64,000 nt of DNA from CAWIMX01 sp963837345. GTDB lineage: Bacteria; Acidobacteriota; Vicinamibacteria; Vicinamibacterales; CAVVIG01. The notes beneath the pieces were generated by a model, which searched no databases, was not told the DNA's origin, and was given only the letters and a program-made list of their open reading frames with translations. Below are positions 24,190 through 32,983 of the stretch, piece after piece; positions within the stretch are counted from its first letter, which is position 1, and the number at the start of each line of letters is the position of its first letter. The DNA is taken from positions 62,001 to 126,000 of the forward strand of contig CAWIMX010000002.1 of the NCBI GenBank assembly GCA_963837345.1, given 5' to 3'. A program made the translations under genes and the position numbers.

Positions 24190-26596
24190 CGAGCGCGGCC
24201 CGAAACACCTCAGGGCTGTGCTCTCGCGCGACGCGGGCGAGCGAGGCTTCCCGCAGCCGCCGCCAGAGATCAGGTTCGCGGAACAGCCGATCGATCGCGT
24301 CGGCGAACTCGCCGGGGCTCGTCGCCGTCAGCAGGTCGCATCCCGGCGTCCAGCCGAGCTGAGCGGCCACGAGCGGCGTGGACACGATCGGGACGCCTTG
24401 GGCCGCGGCCTCGAGAATCTTCAACGGAATGCCGGCCGAATAGCGGGTGGGCGCGACGAAGACACGCGCCTGCTCGTAGTACGGCACCAGGTCGGCGACG
24501 TCGCTATGCCACGACACTCCGTCGCCGCCGAGCGACGGGAGATGTCCGGGGATGGCGGCGCCAGCCACGACGATTGGGGCCGTCGCCGCAGAAGTTCCGC
24601 CGAGCGCCGGCCGGATCCGCTGGCACAGAAACAGTGCCGCATCCACGTTCGGCGAGTCGCCGCTGAAGCTCCCGACGAAGAGGATCGACCGACGCCGTTC
24701 TGGCGGAGTCAGCGTCGGGCTGCCCTCGACGGCGTGTCCGACCACAATCGCCTCCGCCCGTCCCGACGCCGCAAAGGCTTTTCGATCCGCATCGTTCACG
24801 GCGAGAATCGTGGCCGCCCCGCGCGCGAGCTGAAGCTCTTCGTCGACCAGGCCGGCGACTTCTTCGTCGGTGCACGGCTCGCCCGCGAGGCGCCGCCGCC
24901 CGATCTCCCGGTGCGCGTAGATGGCTTCGGCGTCGTACACCCATCGCGCCTCGAGGCGCGCGAGGTCGTCGCCGACTGCCGCCTTGACGTAGCGCATGTT
25001 GTGGGGACGACTCACGATCACGAGCGGCATCGCGGCTCGTCGCGACAGACGCGATCGCAGGAACGCGCCGAGCCCCGCCGGCCCGTCGGCCACGACTTCG
25101 ACCCCTGGGAAGAGCGCATTCGGGCTCCCTGGACGTGGAGCGCCGGTCGCATAGATCGTGATCTGATACCCAAAGTCGATGAGGGCGCGCAGGAGCGCCG
25201 CCGCTCGTGGGAACCCTGCGCCCTGTCGGGGATCCGGCGGCGCGTCGTCGACTATGAGGGCCACCGGACCTGTGTATGGGTGCGAACGCGCCGTCCAGAC
25301 GGACGCGTCGTCTCTGGCAGGCTGCGACGCCAGCCACGAGGCGTGGCAGGAGGCGAACAATGCATGCCGCGATCGCTGCGCCCTGATCGGCTCCCGCGAG
25401 GACAACGCGCTTCCGAACTCGTGGTGCAGGGCGACTGCCATCGGCTGGTACAGGATTGACAGGCCTTGCGACCACAGGCGCACGCAGTAGTCCGCGTCCT
25501 CGTAGTACCCCGGGCGATAGCGCTCGTCGAAGCCCCTCACGCGCTCGAACACCGCGCGGCGGGTGATGAGCAGGGCGGCGGAACAGAAGTCCACCGGACG
25601 CTCGAAGTTGAAGGGGGGCGCATCGGGGTCGTCGCCGCGCCCGTATCCTTCACACGAGCCATCGGACCAGATGATGCTGCCGGCCTCCTGGAGGCGGCCA
25701 TCGGGAAACACGAGCTTGCCGCCGACGGCCCCGACGCCCGCCGGGCGCGCGGATTGGACGAGGTGGCGGGCGGCCGTCGGCGCGGGCTCCGCATCGCTGT
25801 TGACGAAGAGGAGGTACTCGCCGCGGGCCGCGCGGGCGCCGAGGTTGGCGCCCAGCGTGAAGCCGACGTTCGTCCGGTTCCGGACGAGGCGCGCGCCGTC
25901 GATCCGCTCGAGAAGCGCAGGCGTCCGGTCGGTCGAGGCGTTGTCGACGATCACGATCTCGGTGTCGACGTCGACTTGCGCCTGGAGCGCCTGGAGGCAC
26001 CCCAGAAGCAGGTCGGCGCGGTTCCAGACGACGACGATCGCGGACACGAGGGGAGAGGCGTGCACCCGGAAGCCGAGCCGGCGCCTGGAGGCGAGGAAGT
26101 GATCCAGGGCAGCCCGGGAGGCCTCTGCGCGTGCCCGTGCCGCCAGAGCCTCCGGGTTGTCCGCGTCTGGATCGCGCCAGCTCCGCCAGCCGCGACGGCC
26201 GGCGCTCAGCCAGCGCCGGGCAAGTCGTCGCACCGGCGAGGGACGGGCACGTCGCCGCGAGAACAACCGTACCGTGCGCCCATCCGCCGTTCGGCCCCAG
26301 ATTTCGAGCGTCGTCCGGGCGGCGGCGTCCGCTCCCACTTCGAGGCGGCCGCAGAAGCCGCAGTTGCGCGCATGACGCGGCCGGGCGTACACGGCGGCCA
26401 CGTCGTCGCGCCGCACACCGGACTGGAGCGGATGAGAGCCGCCGGCCAGGACAGCCCAGACCTCGACAATGGGCGCGTCTTCGGCAAAGGCCCAGCCCGA
26501 GACCGTGATGCCCTCGGACAACGGATCGCCGACACGCGGGCTTTCGAGCCATCCCCGGAGCCCCGGCGCGATTCGGTGATTGTGCGATCCAGCCAC
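24065..26596 (-). CDS. Bifunctional GT2-GT4 glycosyltransferase with N-terminal beta domain
   Basis: This 843-residue protein has an N-terminal domain (about 1-120, ITVSGWAFAEDAPIVEVWAV) that looks like a small beta-sandwich of unknown role. A GT2 domain follows (about 165-400: SAIVVVWNRADLLLGCL, IVDNASTDRT, VNSDAEP and GYYEDADYCVRLW), and then a GT4-like GT-B domain (about 435-800: FVGSFSGDSPNVDAA and PTRYSAGIPLKILEAAAQG). The C-terminal 35 residues are Ala/Pro/Arg-rich and antisense to the 3' end of the deacetylase gene, so they may be a recent extension. It starts at ATG 26596, seven bases after the ABC ATPase stop in transcriptional order. Specificity is unknown. Confidence 0.85.
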   Translation of the reverse strand: MAGSHNHRIAPGLRGWLESPRVGDPLSEGITVSGWAFAEDAPIVEVWAVLAGGSHPLQSGVRRDDVAAVYARPRHARNCGFCGRLEVGADAAARTTLEIWGRTADGRTVRLFSRRRARPSPVRRLARRWLSAGRRGWRSWRDPDADNPEALAARARAEASRAALDHFLASRRRLGFRVHASPLVSAIVVVWNRADLLLGCLQALQAQVDVDTEIVIVDNASTDRTPALLERIDGARLVRNRTNVGFTLGANLGARAARGEYLLFVNSDAEPAPTAARHLVQSARPAGVGAVGGKLVFPDGRLQEAGSIIWSDGSCEGYGRGDDPDAPPFNFERPVDFCSAALLITRRAVFERVRGFDERYRPGYYEDADYCVRLWSQGLSILYQPMAVALHHEFGSALSSREPIRAQRSRHALFASCHASWLASQPARDDASVWTARSHPYTGPVALIVDDAPPDPRQGAGFPRAAALLRALIDFGYQITIYATGAPRPGSPNALFPGVEVVADGPAGLGAFLRSRLSRRAAMPLVIVSRPHNMRYVKAAVGDDLARLEARWVYDAEAIYAHREIGRRRLAGEPCTDEEVAGLVDEELQLARGAATILAVNDADRKAFAASGRAEAIVVGHAVEGSPTLTPPERRRSILFVGSFSGDSPNVDAALFLCQRIRPALGGTSAATAPIVVAGAAIPGHLPSLGGDGVSWHSDVADLVPYYEQARVFVAPTRYSAGIPLKILEAAAQGVPIVSTPLVAAQLGWTPGCDLLTATSPGEFADAIDRLFREPDLWRRLREASLARVAREHSPEVFRAALVRALATADPAGRAAPADRPARAPAGAAGADSIRPGRRPPAR

Positions 26597-26602
26597 GGCG
26601 GC

Positions 26603-27343
26603 TCAGCTCGACGCGGGCGCCAGCGTCGAGACGTACTCCCTCGCGACGTCGGCAGCGGCCCCTTCCGACACGATACGCCCGCCGTCCAGCAGCACCGCGC
26701 GGTCGCAGAACGTGGCCACGATGCGCGGATCGTGGGACACGATGACCACGGTGTGGCCGGCGGCGCGCAGCTCGCGGTACCGCTCCTCGCAACGCGCCTT
26801 GAAGCCGGCGTCGCCGACCGCGAAGATTTCGTCGAGAATGAGCACCTCGCGGACGGCCTTGAACGCGATGGCATAGCCCAGACGTTCCGACATGCCGCTC
26901 GAATAGTGCTTCAATTTCATATTGGCGAAGCGTTCGAGCTCCGCGAAGGCGAGGATCTCGTCGAGGCTGCGGCGGATTTCTCCGAGTGTGAGCCCCATGA
27001 CGGTGCCGATGAGCATCACGTTGTCGATGGCGTCGAGCTCGGGGTTCCACCCGACGCCCAGTTCGAGCACCGGCGTCACGGCGGCACGCGTCTCCACACG
27101 CCCCTGGTCGGGAAGATAGACGCCGCACATGATCTTGAGGAGCGTGCTCTTCCCGCTCCCGTTGCGCCCCATGATGCCGAGCGCGTCGCCGGCGCGAACC
27201 TCGACGTTCACGTCGTCGAGCACCTGCAGCCGCTGGAACGCTCTGGGCTTGAAGAGGCCGAGCAGGTGCTCCCGGATGGTCTCCCGCCGGACGCTGGGAA
27301 TCCAGAACGCCTTCGACACGCCCGCGACTTCGATGACGGCCAT
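26603..27343 (-). CDS. Polysaccharide export ABC transporter ATPase (Wzt/TagH type)
   Basis: This 246-residue ATPase belongs to the O-antigen/teichoic-acid export group. Walker A is GRNGSGKS (about 59-66), followed by LLKIMCGVYLPDQG; the signature is YSSGM (about 147-151) and Walker B VLILDEIFAVGD, whose AVGD is characteristic of Wzt/TagH. There is no C-terminal carbohydrate-binding domain, so substrate recognition is probably generic or coupled to an undecaprenyl-linked chain. The ATG at 27343 gives the normal length; the upstream open frame is shadow of the permease. It lies between the permease and the 843-residue glycosyltransferase in one operon. Confidence 0.9.
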   Translation of the reverse strand: MAVIEVAGVSKAFWIPSVRRETIREHLLGLFKPRAFQRLQVLDDVNVEVRAGDALGIMGRNGSGKSTLLKIMCGVYLPDQGRVETRAAVTPVLELGVGWNPELDAIDNVMLIGTVMGLTLGEIRRSLDEILAFAELERFANMKLKHYSSGMSERLGYAIAFKAVREVLILDEIFAVGDAGFKARCEERYRELRAAGHTVVIVSHDPRIVATFCDRAVLLDGGRIVSEGAAADVAREYVSTLAPASS

Positions 27344-27348
27344 GAGGT

Positions 27349-28104
27349 TCAGAGATACTCGGCGGCTCGGGGGCTGAGCCTCTTGAAAATGATCAGCCCG
27401 GCGGCGAGGCAGATGGCCGCGTCGAGCGCCAGGTATGTGTGCCCCCGCGTGGTCGGCATGACGCCGGCGACGAGCGCCATCCGGGAAAACGAAATCACCG
27501 GAGTGGGCGGCCAGAGGTAGAGATAGAAATGAAAGCGCTCGGGCAGAATGTCGAACGGGTAGATGATCGGCGCGAGAAAGAAGCCCGCCTGGAGCACCAC
27601 CTCCCACACCTGGTTCAGATCGCGGTAGCGGAGGAACAGCGCGCTCGAGGCGAGCGAGAAGCCAATCACCATCGCGCCGAGCGCCGCGCAGTACGCGCCG
27701 TAGGCCGCAACGGCTTCGGCAGTGGGAGGATGCCCCTCGATGGTCAGGAACACGAGCATGACCAGCGAGAACACCGCCAGCGTGACGACGGCGTTCGAGA
27801 TCGACGTGACCACCAGAATCCACGGCGAGACGCGCGCCTTGGTCAGCAGAAAGCCGCGAGCGTACAGCGATGTCAGGCCGCTCTTGGTGCCTTCGGCGAA
27901 GAACTCCCACAGAAACAGCCCGACGATGAGGTCGAGTTTGTAGGTGGGATTCGACGCAAAGAGAAAGGAGAAAACGCCCATGAGCACCACGAACATGCTC
28001 ACCGGCTTCAGCAGCGCCCACACGAAGCCGCCCAACGTGCCGTGATATCGCGCCTTGAAGTCCGTGCGAACGAGCGTCCAGACGAGGCCGGCCGGAATCC
28101 TCAT
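27349..28104 (-). CDS. Polysaccharide export ABC-2 permease (Wzm/TagG type)
   Basis: This 251-residue membrane protein has six hydrophobic spans and the Wzm/TagG-type opening RTDFKARYHGTLGGFVWALLKP. The segment ALFLRYRDLNQVWEVVLQAGFFLAPIIYP is a strong family marker. Its stop is five bases before the ATPase start, and its own ATG overlaps the stop of the upstream TMTC-like gene. Together with the ATPase it should export a lipid-linked glycan across the inner membrane. Confidence 0.92.
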   Translation of the reverse strand: MRIPAGLVWTLVRTDFKARYHGTLGGFVWALLKPVSMFVVLMGVFSFLFASNPTYKLDLIVGLFLWEFFAEGTKSGLTSLYARGFLLTKARVSPWILVVTSISNAVVTLAVFSLVMLVFLTIEGHPPTAEAVAAYGAYCAALGAMVIGFSLASSALFLRYRDLNQVWEVVLQAGFFLAPIIYPFDILPERFHFYLYLWPPTPVISFSRMALVAGVMPTTRGHTYLALDAAICLAAGLIIFKRLSPRAAEYL

Positions 28105-29579
28105 CGAGCGGTTTCGACTCCGGCGAGCAGCGTGAGCGATCGTCGGGCCGGCTCGCTGTCCGGGTCGACGTCGAGCGCCTCATGCAGAATCTCTTTCGCG
28201 TCGTCGATGCGCCCCAGATCGACCAGGCAGAGCCCCAGCTTGAGATAGCCCGTGACGTCGGTCGGCCGCAGCCGGATCGCCGTGCGGAACTGTTCGGCGG
28301 CTTCCTCGCGTCGACCGGCATCTTCCAGCGCCTCGCCGAGCAGCAGGCGCGGCCGGTAGTGCTGGGGCGCGAGATCCACCGATTCCTGCCACAGCAGGAT
28401 CGGGCTGGACCACACCGCGTTGCGGACCACCGTTTCGACCATCAGCGACAGCAGCACCAGGCCCAACGTGACGGCGCCGACGTGCCCGAGCCGCGGGCGC
28501 GCGCGCTCGAGCCAGGCTCCAAGCCGGCCGATGCCCACGCCGCCGGCCAGCAGCAGTCCCGTGCTCGCGATGTACACGCGGTGCTCCGCCATCGGCTCGC
28601 CCTGGTCGAAGAGCGCGAGCGTCGCCGACGGCGCCAGCATCAGCACGAACCACACGAGGCCGAAGCTCGCGGCGGGAGCGCGCGTGCGAAGCGCCACGGC
28701 CGCGGCGCCGAGCGCGGCGGCCGTGCCGAGCGCCGCGAGCGCGCGCAGGCTGACGAGGGCGACCGGCGCCACTTCGTGGAAGAGCGTCTGGTGCGAGGGG
28801 TTCACGAGCAGCCACAGGTAGCGACGCAGCACGTCGAGCTCCACCAGCGCATAGCTCCAGTGCACCGCGACACGGCCGGGATATTCGGCGCGCAGAATGA
28901 CCAGCCGTCCCACGCCGGCAACAAGCGCCGTCAGGATCATCGGCGCGTACAGCGTCATCGTGCGACGGCGCCTGTCCTCGCGCGTTCCGGCGCCCATCAG
29001 CCAGTCGCAGACCACCAGCGCAAACGGAAACATGGCCGCCGTCTCTTTCGAGGCCAGCGCCAGCACCCACATCGCCGCGGTCGCGATCGCCCAGCCAGCA
29101 CGTCCGCCGCCCATCCAGCGCCACGCGCACAGCAGACCCGTCAGCAGGAACGCCGACCCCAGAAGCTCCGACCGCCCGCTGATGTAGCCGACCGCTTCGG
29201 TCATCAGCGGGTGAACTGCGAAGATCGCTGCCGCCGCGAAGCCGGCGACCAGCGCGTCGGGCTCGGGCGCCAGCCGGCGCGCGAGTTGGAAGAGCAGGAC
29301 GACGTTCAGGGCGTGGAGGAGGACGCTGGTGACGTGAAAGCCGGTCGGCTCCGCGCCCCAGAGCGTCCGATCGACCGCGTAGGAGAAGTTGACGAGCGGG
29401 CGCGTGACGTCGTGCAGCACGATCGCGCGCAGATCGCCGACGCGCTGGAGCGACGTGTTCGCGACGACGGTGTGGTAGTCGTCGTAGACGAACGGATTGT
29501 GCAGGGCGTTCGCGTACACGAGGCCCGCCAGGAGCGCGGCGACAGCGCAGAAGACGGACGCACGATGAGCGGCAGGCAT
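28101..29579 (-). CDS. TMTC-like GT-C glycosyltransferase with C-terminal TPR repeats
   Basis: This 492-residue polytopic protein has about ten membrane spans in residues 1-380, and a first periplasmic loop with NPFVYDDYHTV, an Asp-Asp pair in the position of the GT-C metal or base motif. GYISGRSELLGSAF and ALASKETAAMFPF are further motifs shared with the eukaryotic TMTC protein O-mannosyltransferases and bacterial relatives. The last 90 residues are two to three TPR units (YRPRLLLGEALEDAGRREEAAEQF, GYLKLGLCLVDLGRIDDAKEIL). GT-C enzymes use polyprenyl-phosphate sugars. It is the first gene of the leftward exporter operon, divergent from the GT4 gene at 29654. Confidence 0.8.
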   Translation of the reverse strand: MPAAHRASVFCAVAALLAGLVYANALHNPFVYDDYHTVVANTSLQRVGDLRAIVLHDVTRPLVNFSYAVDRTLWGAEPTGFHVTSVLLHALNVVLLFQLARRLAPEPDALVAGFAAAAIFAVHPLMTEAVGYISGRSELLGSAFLLTGLLCAWRWMGGGRAGWAIATAAMWVLALASKETAAMFPFALVVCDWLMGAGTREDRRRRTMTLYAPMILTALVAGVGRLVILRAEYPGRVAVHWSYALVELDVLRRYLWLLVNPSHQTLFHEVAPVALVSLRALAALGTAAALGAAAVALRTRAPAASFGLVWFVLMLAPSATLALFDQGEPMAEHRVYIASTGLLLAGGVGIGRLGAWLERARPRLGHVGAVTLGLVLLSLMVETVVRNAVWSSPILLWQESVDLAPQHYRPRLLLGEALEDAGRREEAAEQFRTAIRLRPTDVTGYLKLGLCLVDLGRIDDAKEILHEALDVDPDSEPARRSLTLLAGVETAR

Positions 29580-29653
29580 GAGGCCGAAGGGCCGTTGTAA
29601 TGTATGACGGTTCAGTCTTCGCCGGTTACAGGACTGTTATTGTACGGGCAGCG

Positions 29654-30829
29654 GTGCGAATCCTCCATGTGACGCCGTACTGCGGCGATGCCTGGGCGTA
29701 CGGCGGCATCCCGCGGGTGGTGCAGAGCCTCGCCCGCGGACTCGCGCGCCGCGGCCATTATGTCACCGTGTGCACGACCGATGCCTGCGACGACGTCAGG
29801 CGACTGCCGGCAGGGCGCGGCCCACGGCTGGCGGACGGCGTCGAGCTGCGGGTGTTCCCGAATCTGTCGAATCGTCTGGCCTATCATTTGCAGCTTTTTC
29901 TCCCTCGCGGACTGAGCGCGCACCTGCGCGGCACGGCCGGGACGTTCGACGTGGCGCATCTGCATGCCTGCCGGAACGTGCCCGGGGCGATTGCCGCGTA
30001 TCATCTGGGTCGAGCCGGCGTGCCTTATGTGCTCGCGCCCAATGGCACGGCGCCCGCCATCGAGCGGCGGCGCCTGGCCAAGCACGCGTTCGACATCGTC
30101 GCCGGACGGCGAGTGCTTGATCGCGCCACGCGGGTGCTGGCGGTCTCGAATGCCGAATGCCGGCAGTTGGCGGCGCTCGGTGTTCACGCTGCCGCGGTCC
30201 GCCTGGTACCGAACCCCATGGATCTCGACGAGTTTCAATCACCGGTCGCGCGCGGAGCGTTCCGCCTGCGCCTCGGCGTCGCGTCACGGCCGCTCGTCCT
30301 CTATCTCGGCAAGCTGACGCCGCGCAAGCGGCTCGACGTGGTCGTGCGCGCGTTCGGCGGGTTGCGCCGGGCCGACGCGCATCTGGCCATTGTCGGCAAC
30401 GACATGGGCGCCGGCGCGGCGACGCGCGCCCTGGTGCGGTCGCTCGGCCTCGGACGCCGCGTCACGTTCACCGGCCTGGTGCCTGGCCACGCCCGCCTCG
30501 AAGCGCTGGCCGATGCCGACGTGGTCGTGTATCCCTCGGAGCACGAGATCTTCGGCCTGGTCGCCCTCGAGGCGCTGCTCGCCGGCACGCCGGTGGTCGT
30601 CGGAAGCGACTCGGGATGCGGTGAGGTGGTGCGGGCGACCGGAGGGGGAGACGTCGTGCCCCCGGGAGACGTCGACGCGCTGAGGCAGGCGATCGACACG
30701 GTGCTGGCCGATCCGGAGACCTGGCGCGCGTCAGTGGCGTCGGCGCAGGCGCGCATCCGATCGCGGTACGGCGCCGACGCGGTGTGTGCGCAGCTCGAAG
30801 ACGTCTATCGCGAAATGGCACCCGCGTGA
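29654..30829 (+). CDS. Glycosyltransferase family 4
   Basis: This GT-B protein (391 residues from the GTG at 29654) opens with VRILHVTPYCGDAWAYGGIPRVVQSLARGL, the usual GT4 N-terminus. The donor domain contains LVLYLGKLTPRKRLDVVVRAF and the EX7E-type motif SEHEIFGLVALEALLAGTPVV. Length is normal for the family. An ATG at 29600 would add 18 residues lacking family resemblance, so the GTG is preferred. The gap to the divergent GT-C gene is only about 75 bases and no clear promoter was identified there. The stop overlaps the next ATG by one base. Confidence 0.88.
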   Translation: MRILHVTPYCGDAWAYGGIPRVVQSLARGLARRGHYVTVCTTDACDDVRRLPAGRGPRLADGVELRVFPNLSNRLAYHLQLFLPRGLSAHLRGTAGTFDVAHLHACRNVPGAIAAYHLGRAGVPYVLAPNGTAPAIERRRLAKHAFDIVAGRRVLDRATRVLAVSNAECRQLAALGVHAAAVRLVPNPMDLDEFQSPVARGAFRLRLGVASRPLVLYLGKLTPRKRLDVVVRAFGGLRRADAHLAIVGNDMGAGAATRALVRSLGLGRRVTFTGLVPGHARLEALADADVVVYPSEHEIFGLVALEALLAGTPVVVGSDSGCGEVVRATGGGDVVPPGDVDALRQAIDTVLADPETWRASVASAQARIRSRYGADAVCAQLEDVYREMAPA

Positions 30830-32631
30830 TGGCCGGCGTGAGCTTCATCGTGCCCGTTCGCAACGGCGCCGCCTGTGTCGCCGAGGCCATCGAGGCCATT
30901 TTCGCCCAGGCCGACGGCCGACCCATGGAAGTGATCGTCGTCGACGATCGCAGCGGCGATCGGTCGTCGGAGATCCTGACGGCGATCGCCCGCCGGCGGC
31001 CGCTCGTGATCGTGGCCGGCGACGGCCGCGGTGCCGCGGCCGCACTCAACCAGGGCCTCGCCGTTGCACGGTTTCCCATCATCTGCCAGGTCGATCAGGA
31101 TGTCGTTCTGCGGCCCGGCTGGATGCGCGAACTCCTGGCGGCGTTCGACGATCCCGAAGTCGGCGCCGCGCAGGGTTACTACGAAACGGATCGCGACGCG
31201 GGGTTGTGCGCGCGAGCGATGGGTTTCGACCTCGAGGATCGCTACGCCGGGATCGTCGGGCGTGAAACCGATCACGTCTGCACGGGCAATTCGGCCTATC
31301 GCGCGGAAGCGCTCGAATGCGCCGGACGCTTCGACGAGACGCTCGGCTACGGGTACGACAACGACATGAGCTATCGCCTGCGGGAGGCGGGCTACCGGCT
31401 TGTGCTCTGCCGGACGGCGACGAGCCGGCACCGCTGGCGGGAAGGATTCGTCGGGTATCTGCGCCAGCAGTACGGGTTCGGGTACGGCCGGCTCGACGTG
31501 GTGGCGCGGCATCCGCACCGGGTGTCGGGGGATGCGGTGTCTCCCGCCGTCATGATGGCGCATCCGCTCGTGGCGATGACCGTGCTGCTCACGGCCGCGG
31601 CGGCGGCCGCCGCCGGCTCCCTCGGCGCACCGGCGCGGCCGTTCCTCTGGATGGCGGCCGCGCTCGCGGCGGCACTGGTCGCGGAGCGTCTGGTGGCTGG
31701 CATCCGGGCCGCGCGGCGCTTTCGGAGCTGGACGCCTCTCGTCTTCCCCGCGCTTCACCTGGCGCGCGACGCGGCGTGGGTGGCCGCGATGGTGGTGTGG
31801 TCGGCGCGCCGCCTGGCCGGCCGTCCGGCGAAGCCGTCTCACAGCATGCGTCCTCGGCCCGCGGTCGCCACCCTCGCGCCGGACGGCCATCCGCGCTCGG
31901 GCCGACCGGCCGGACGCACGTCGCGGATTCTCACGCTCATACCTGCCCACAACGAATCCGCCAACCTTCCCGCCGTCGTCGCCGACGTGCGCCGGTGCCG
32001 CCCCGATCTCGACATCCTGGTCGTCGACGATGGATCGACCGACGGGACGGCGCTGCTGCTCGAGGATCTCGACGTGCAGTGGATGCGGTTCCCGGAGCGG
32101 CTCGGGATTGGCAGCGCCGTTCGGGCAGGGCTGCGCTATGCGGCGCGGCTGCGCTACGACGCGGTGGTGCGGATGGACGGCGACGGGCAGCATGGCGCCG
32201 ACGAAATCGACGGCCTGCTGGCGCCGATCCGCGCCGGTGCCGCCGACGTGGTGCTGGGATCGCGCTACGCGGGAGGCGCCGGCTCGTCGCCCCCGGCCGC
32301 CCCGGTCGCGCAACAGGCGCTGGCGGCCTGTCTGTCGCTCTTGACCGGCCGGGAGATCACCGATCCCACGTCAGGCTTCTACGCGGTGGGATCGCGGGCC
32401 GTACGGCTCCTGGCGGAGCACCATCCCACCGGTTACCCGGAACCGGAGCTCCGGCTGTTTCTCAGCCGCAACGCCCTGAGGTCTCTCGAGGTGCCGGTGC
32501 GGGCGCGATCGCGACTCGCGGGCCGCACCTCGCTCACTGTCGGACGCCTGGCGGCTGCGGGCGCGCGCGTCGCCCTGGCGATGATCATCGTGCCTCTCCG
32601 GTCGCCGGTGCGGGAACCTGCCGGTGACTGA
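30829..32631 (+). CDS. Tandem GT2 fusion: membrane GT2 plus polyprenyl-phosphate sugar synthase-like domain
   Basis: This 600-residue protein has two GT-A domains. The first (about 1-220) has VSFIVPVRNGAACVAEAI, VVDDRSGDR, CQVDQDVVLRPG and YGYDNDMSYRLREAG, then membrane spans at about 245-285 and 300-330. The second (about 365-590) starts LTLIPAHNESANLPAVVADV with VVDDGSTDGT and VRMDGDGQHGADEIDGLL, the pattern of dolichyl/polyprenyl-phosphate mannose or glucose synthases. A reasonable reading is that the C-terminal domain makes lipid-phosphate sugars used by the GT-C enzyme nearby. It starts one base inside the preceding stop and overlaps the DUF2304 gene by 8 bases. Confidence 0.86.
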   Translation: MAGVSFIVPVRNGAACVAEAIEAIFAQADGRPMEVIVVDDRSGDRSSEILTAIARRRPLVIVAGDGRGAAAALNQGLAVARFPIICQVDQDVVLRPGWMRELLAAFDDPEVGAAQGYYETDRDAGLCARAMGFDLEDRYAGIVGRETDHVCTGNSAYRAEALECAGRFDETLGYGYDNDMSYRLREAGYRLVLCRTATSRHRWREGFVGYLRQQYGFGYGRLDVVARHPHRVSGDAVSPAVMMAHPLVAMTVLLTAAAAAAAGSLGAPARPFLWMAAALAAALVAERLVAGIRAARRFRSWTPLVFPALHLARDAAWVAAMVVWSARRLAGRPAKPSHSMRPRPAVATLAPDGHPRSGRPAGRTSRILTLIPAHNESANLPAVVADVRRCRPDLDILVVDDGSTDGTALLLEDLDVQWMRFPERLGIGSAVRAGLRYAARLRYDAVVRMDGDGQHGADEIDGLLAPIRAGAADVVLGSRYAGGAGSSPPAAPVAQQALAACLSLLTGREITDPTSGFYAVGSRAVRLLAEHHPTGYPEPELRLFLSRNALRSLEVPVRARSRLAGRTSLTVGRLAAAGARVALAMIIVPLRSPVREPAGD

Positions 32632-32983
32632 TCGCGTTCAGATGGTCGCGCTGGTCTTCAGCGTCGGGCTGCTCCTGGCGGTGCTCGAGCTCGTTCGCCG
32701 CCGAAAGCTGATTGAGGAATATTCCTTCCTCTGGATCGTCCTGGCATTCGTGCTGCTCGGCCTGTCGCTGCGCCGCGGATCGCTCCGCTCGGTGGCCCGC
32801 TGGTTCGGCGTCCAGCATCCTCCGTTTCTCGCCGTGGTGCTGCTCGTCCTGATCGGCTGCGGCGCCGCATTGTGGTTTTCGGTCATCGTGTCCCGCCAGC
32901 GGCAGCAGATCGAGCGGCTCACCGAAGAGACGGCGATCCTGTCCGCGGAGCTTCGCGATCTCCGGGACCGACCGCGCCGATAG
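32624..32983 (+). CDS. DUF2304 family small membrane protein
   Basis: This 119-residue protein has three hydrophobic spans (about 6-22, 34-50, 67-90) and ends in a coiled coil (RQRQQIERLTEETAILSAELRDL). EEYSFLWIVLAFVLLGLSL is the typical DUF2304 core. Members of this family often follow polyprenyl-phosphate sugar synthases, as here, and may serve as partners or flippase-like factors; that role is unproven. The GTG start overlaps the end of the previous gene. Its last 65 bases are antisense to the 3' end of the opposite gene. Confidence 0.82.
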   Translation: MTDRVQMVALVFSVGLLLAVLELVRRRKLIEEYSFLWIVLAFVLLGLSLRRGSLRSVARWFGVQHPPFLAVVLLVLIGCGAALWFSVIVSRQRQQIERLTEETAILSAELRDLRDRPRR

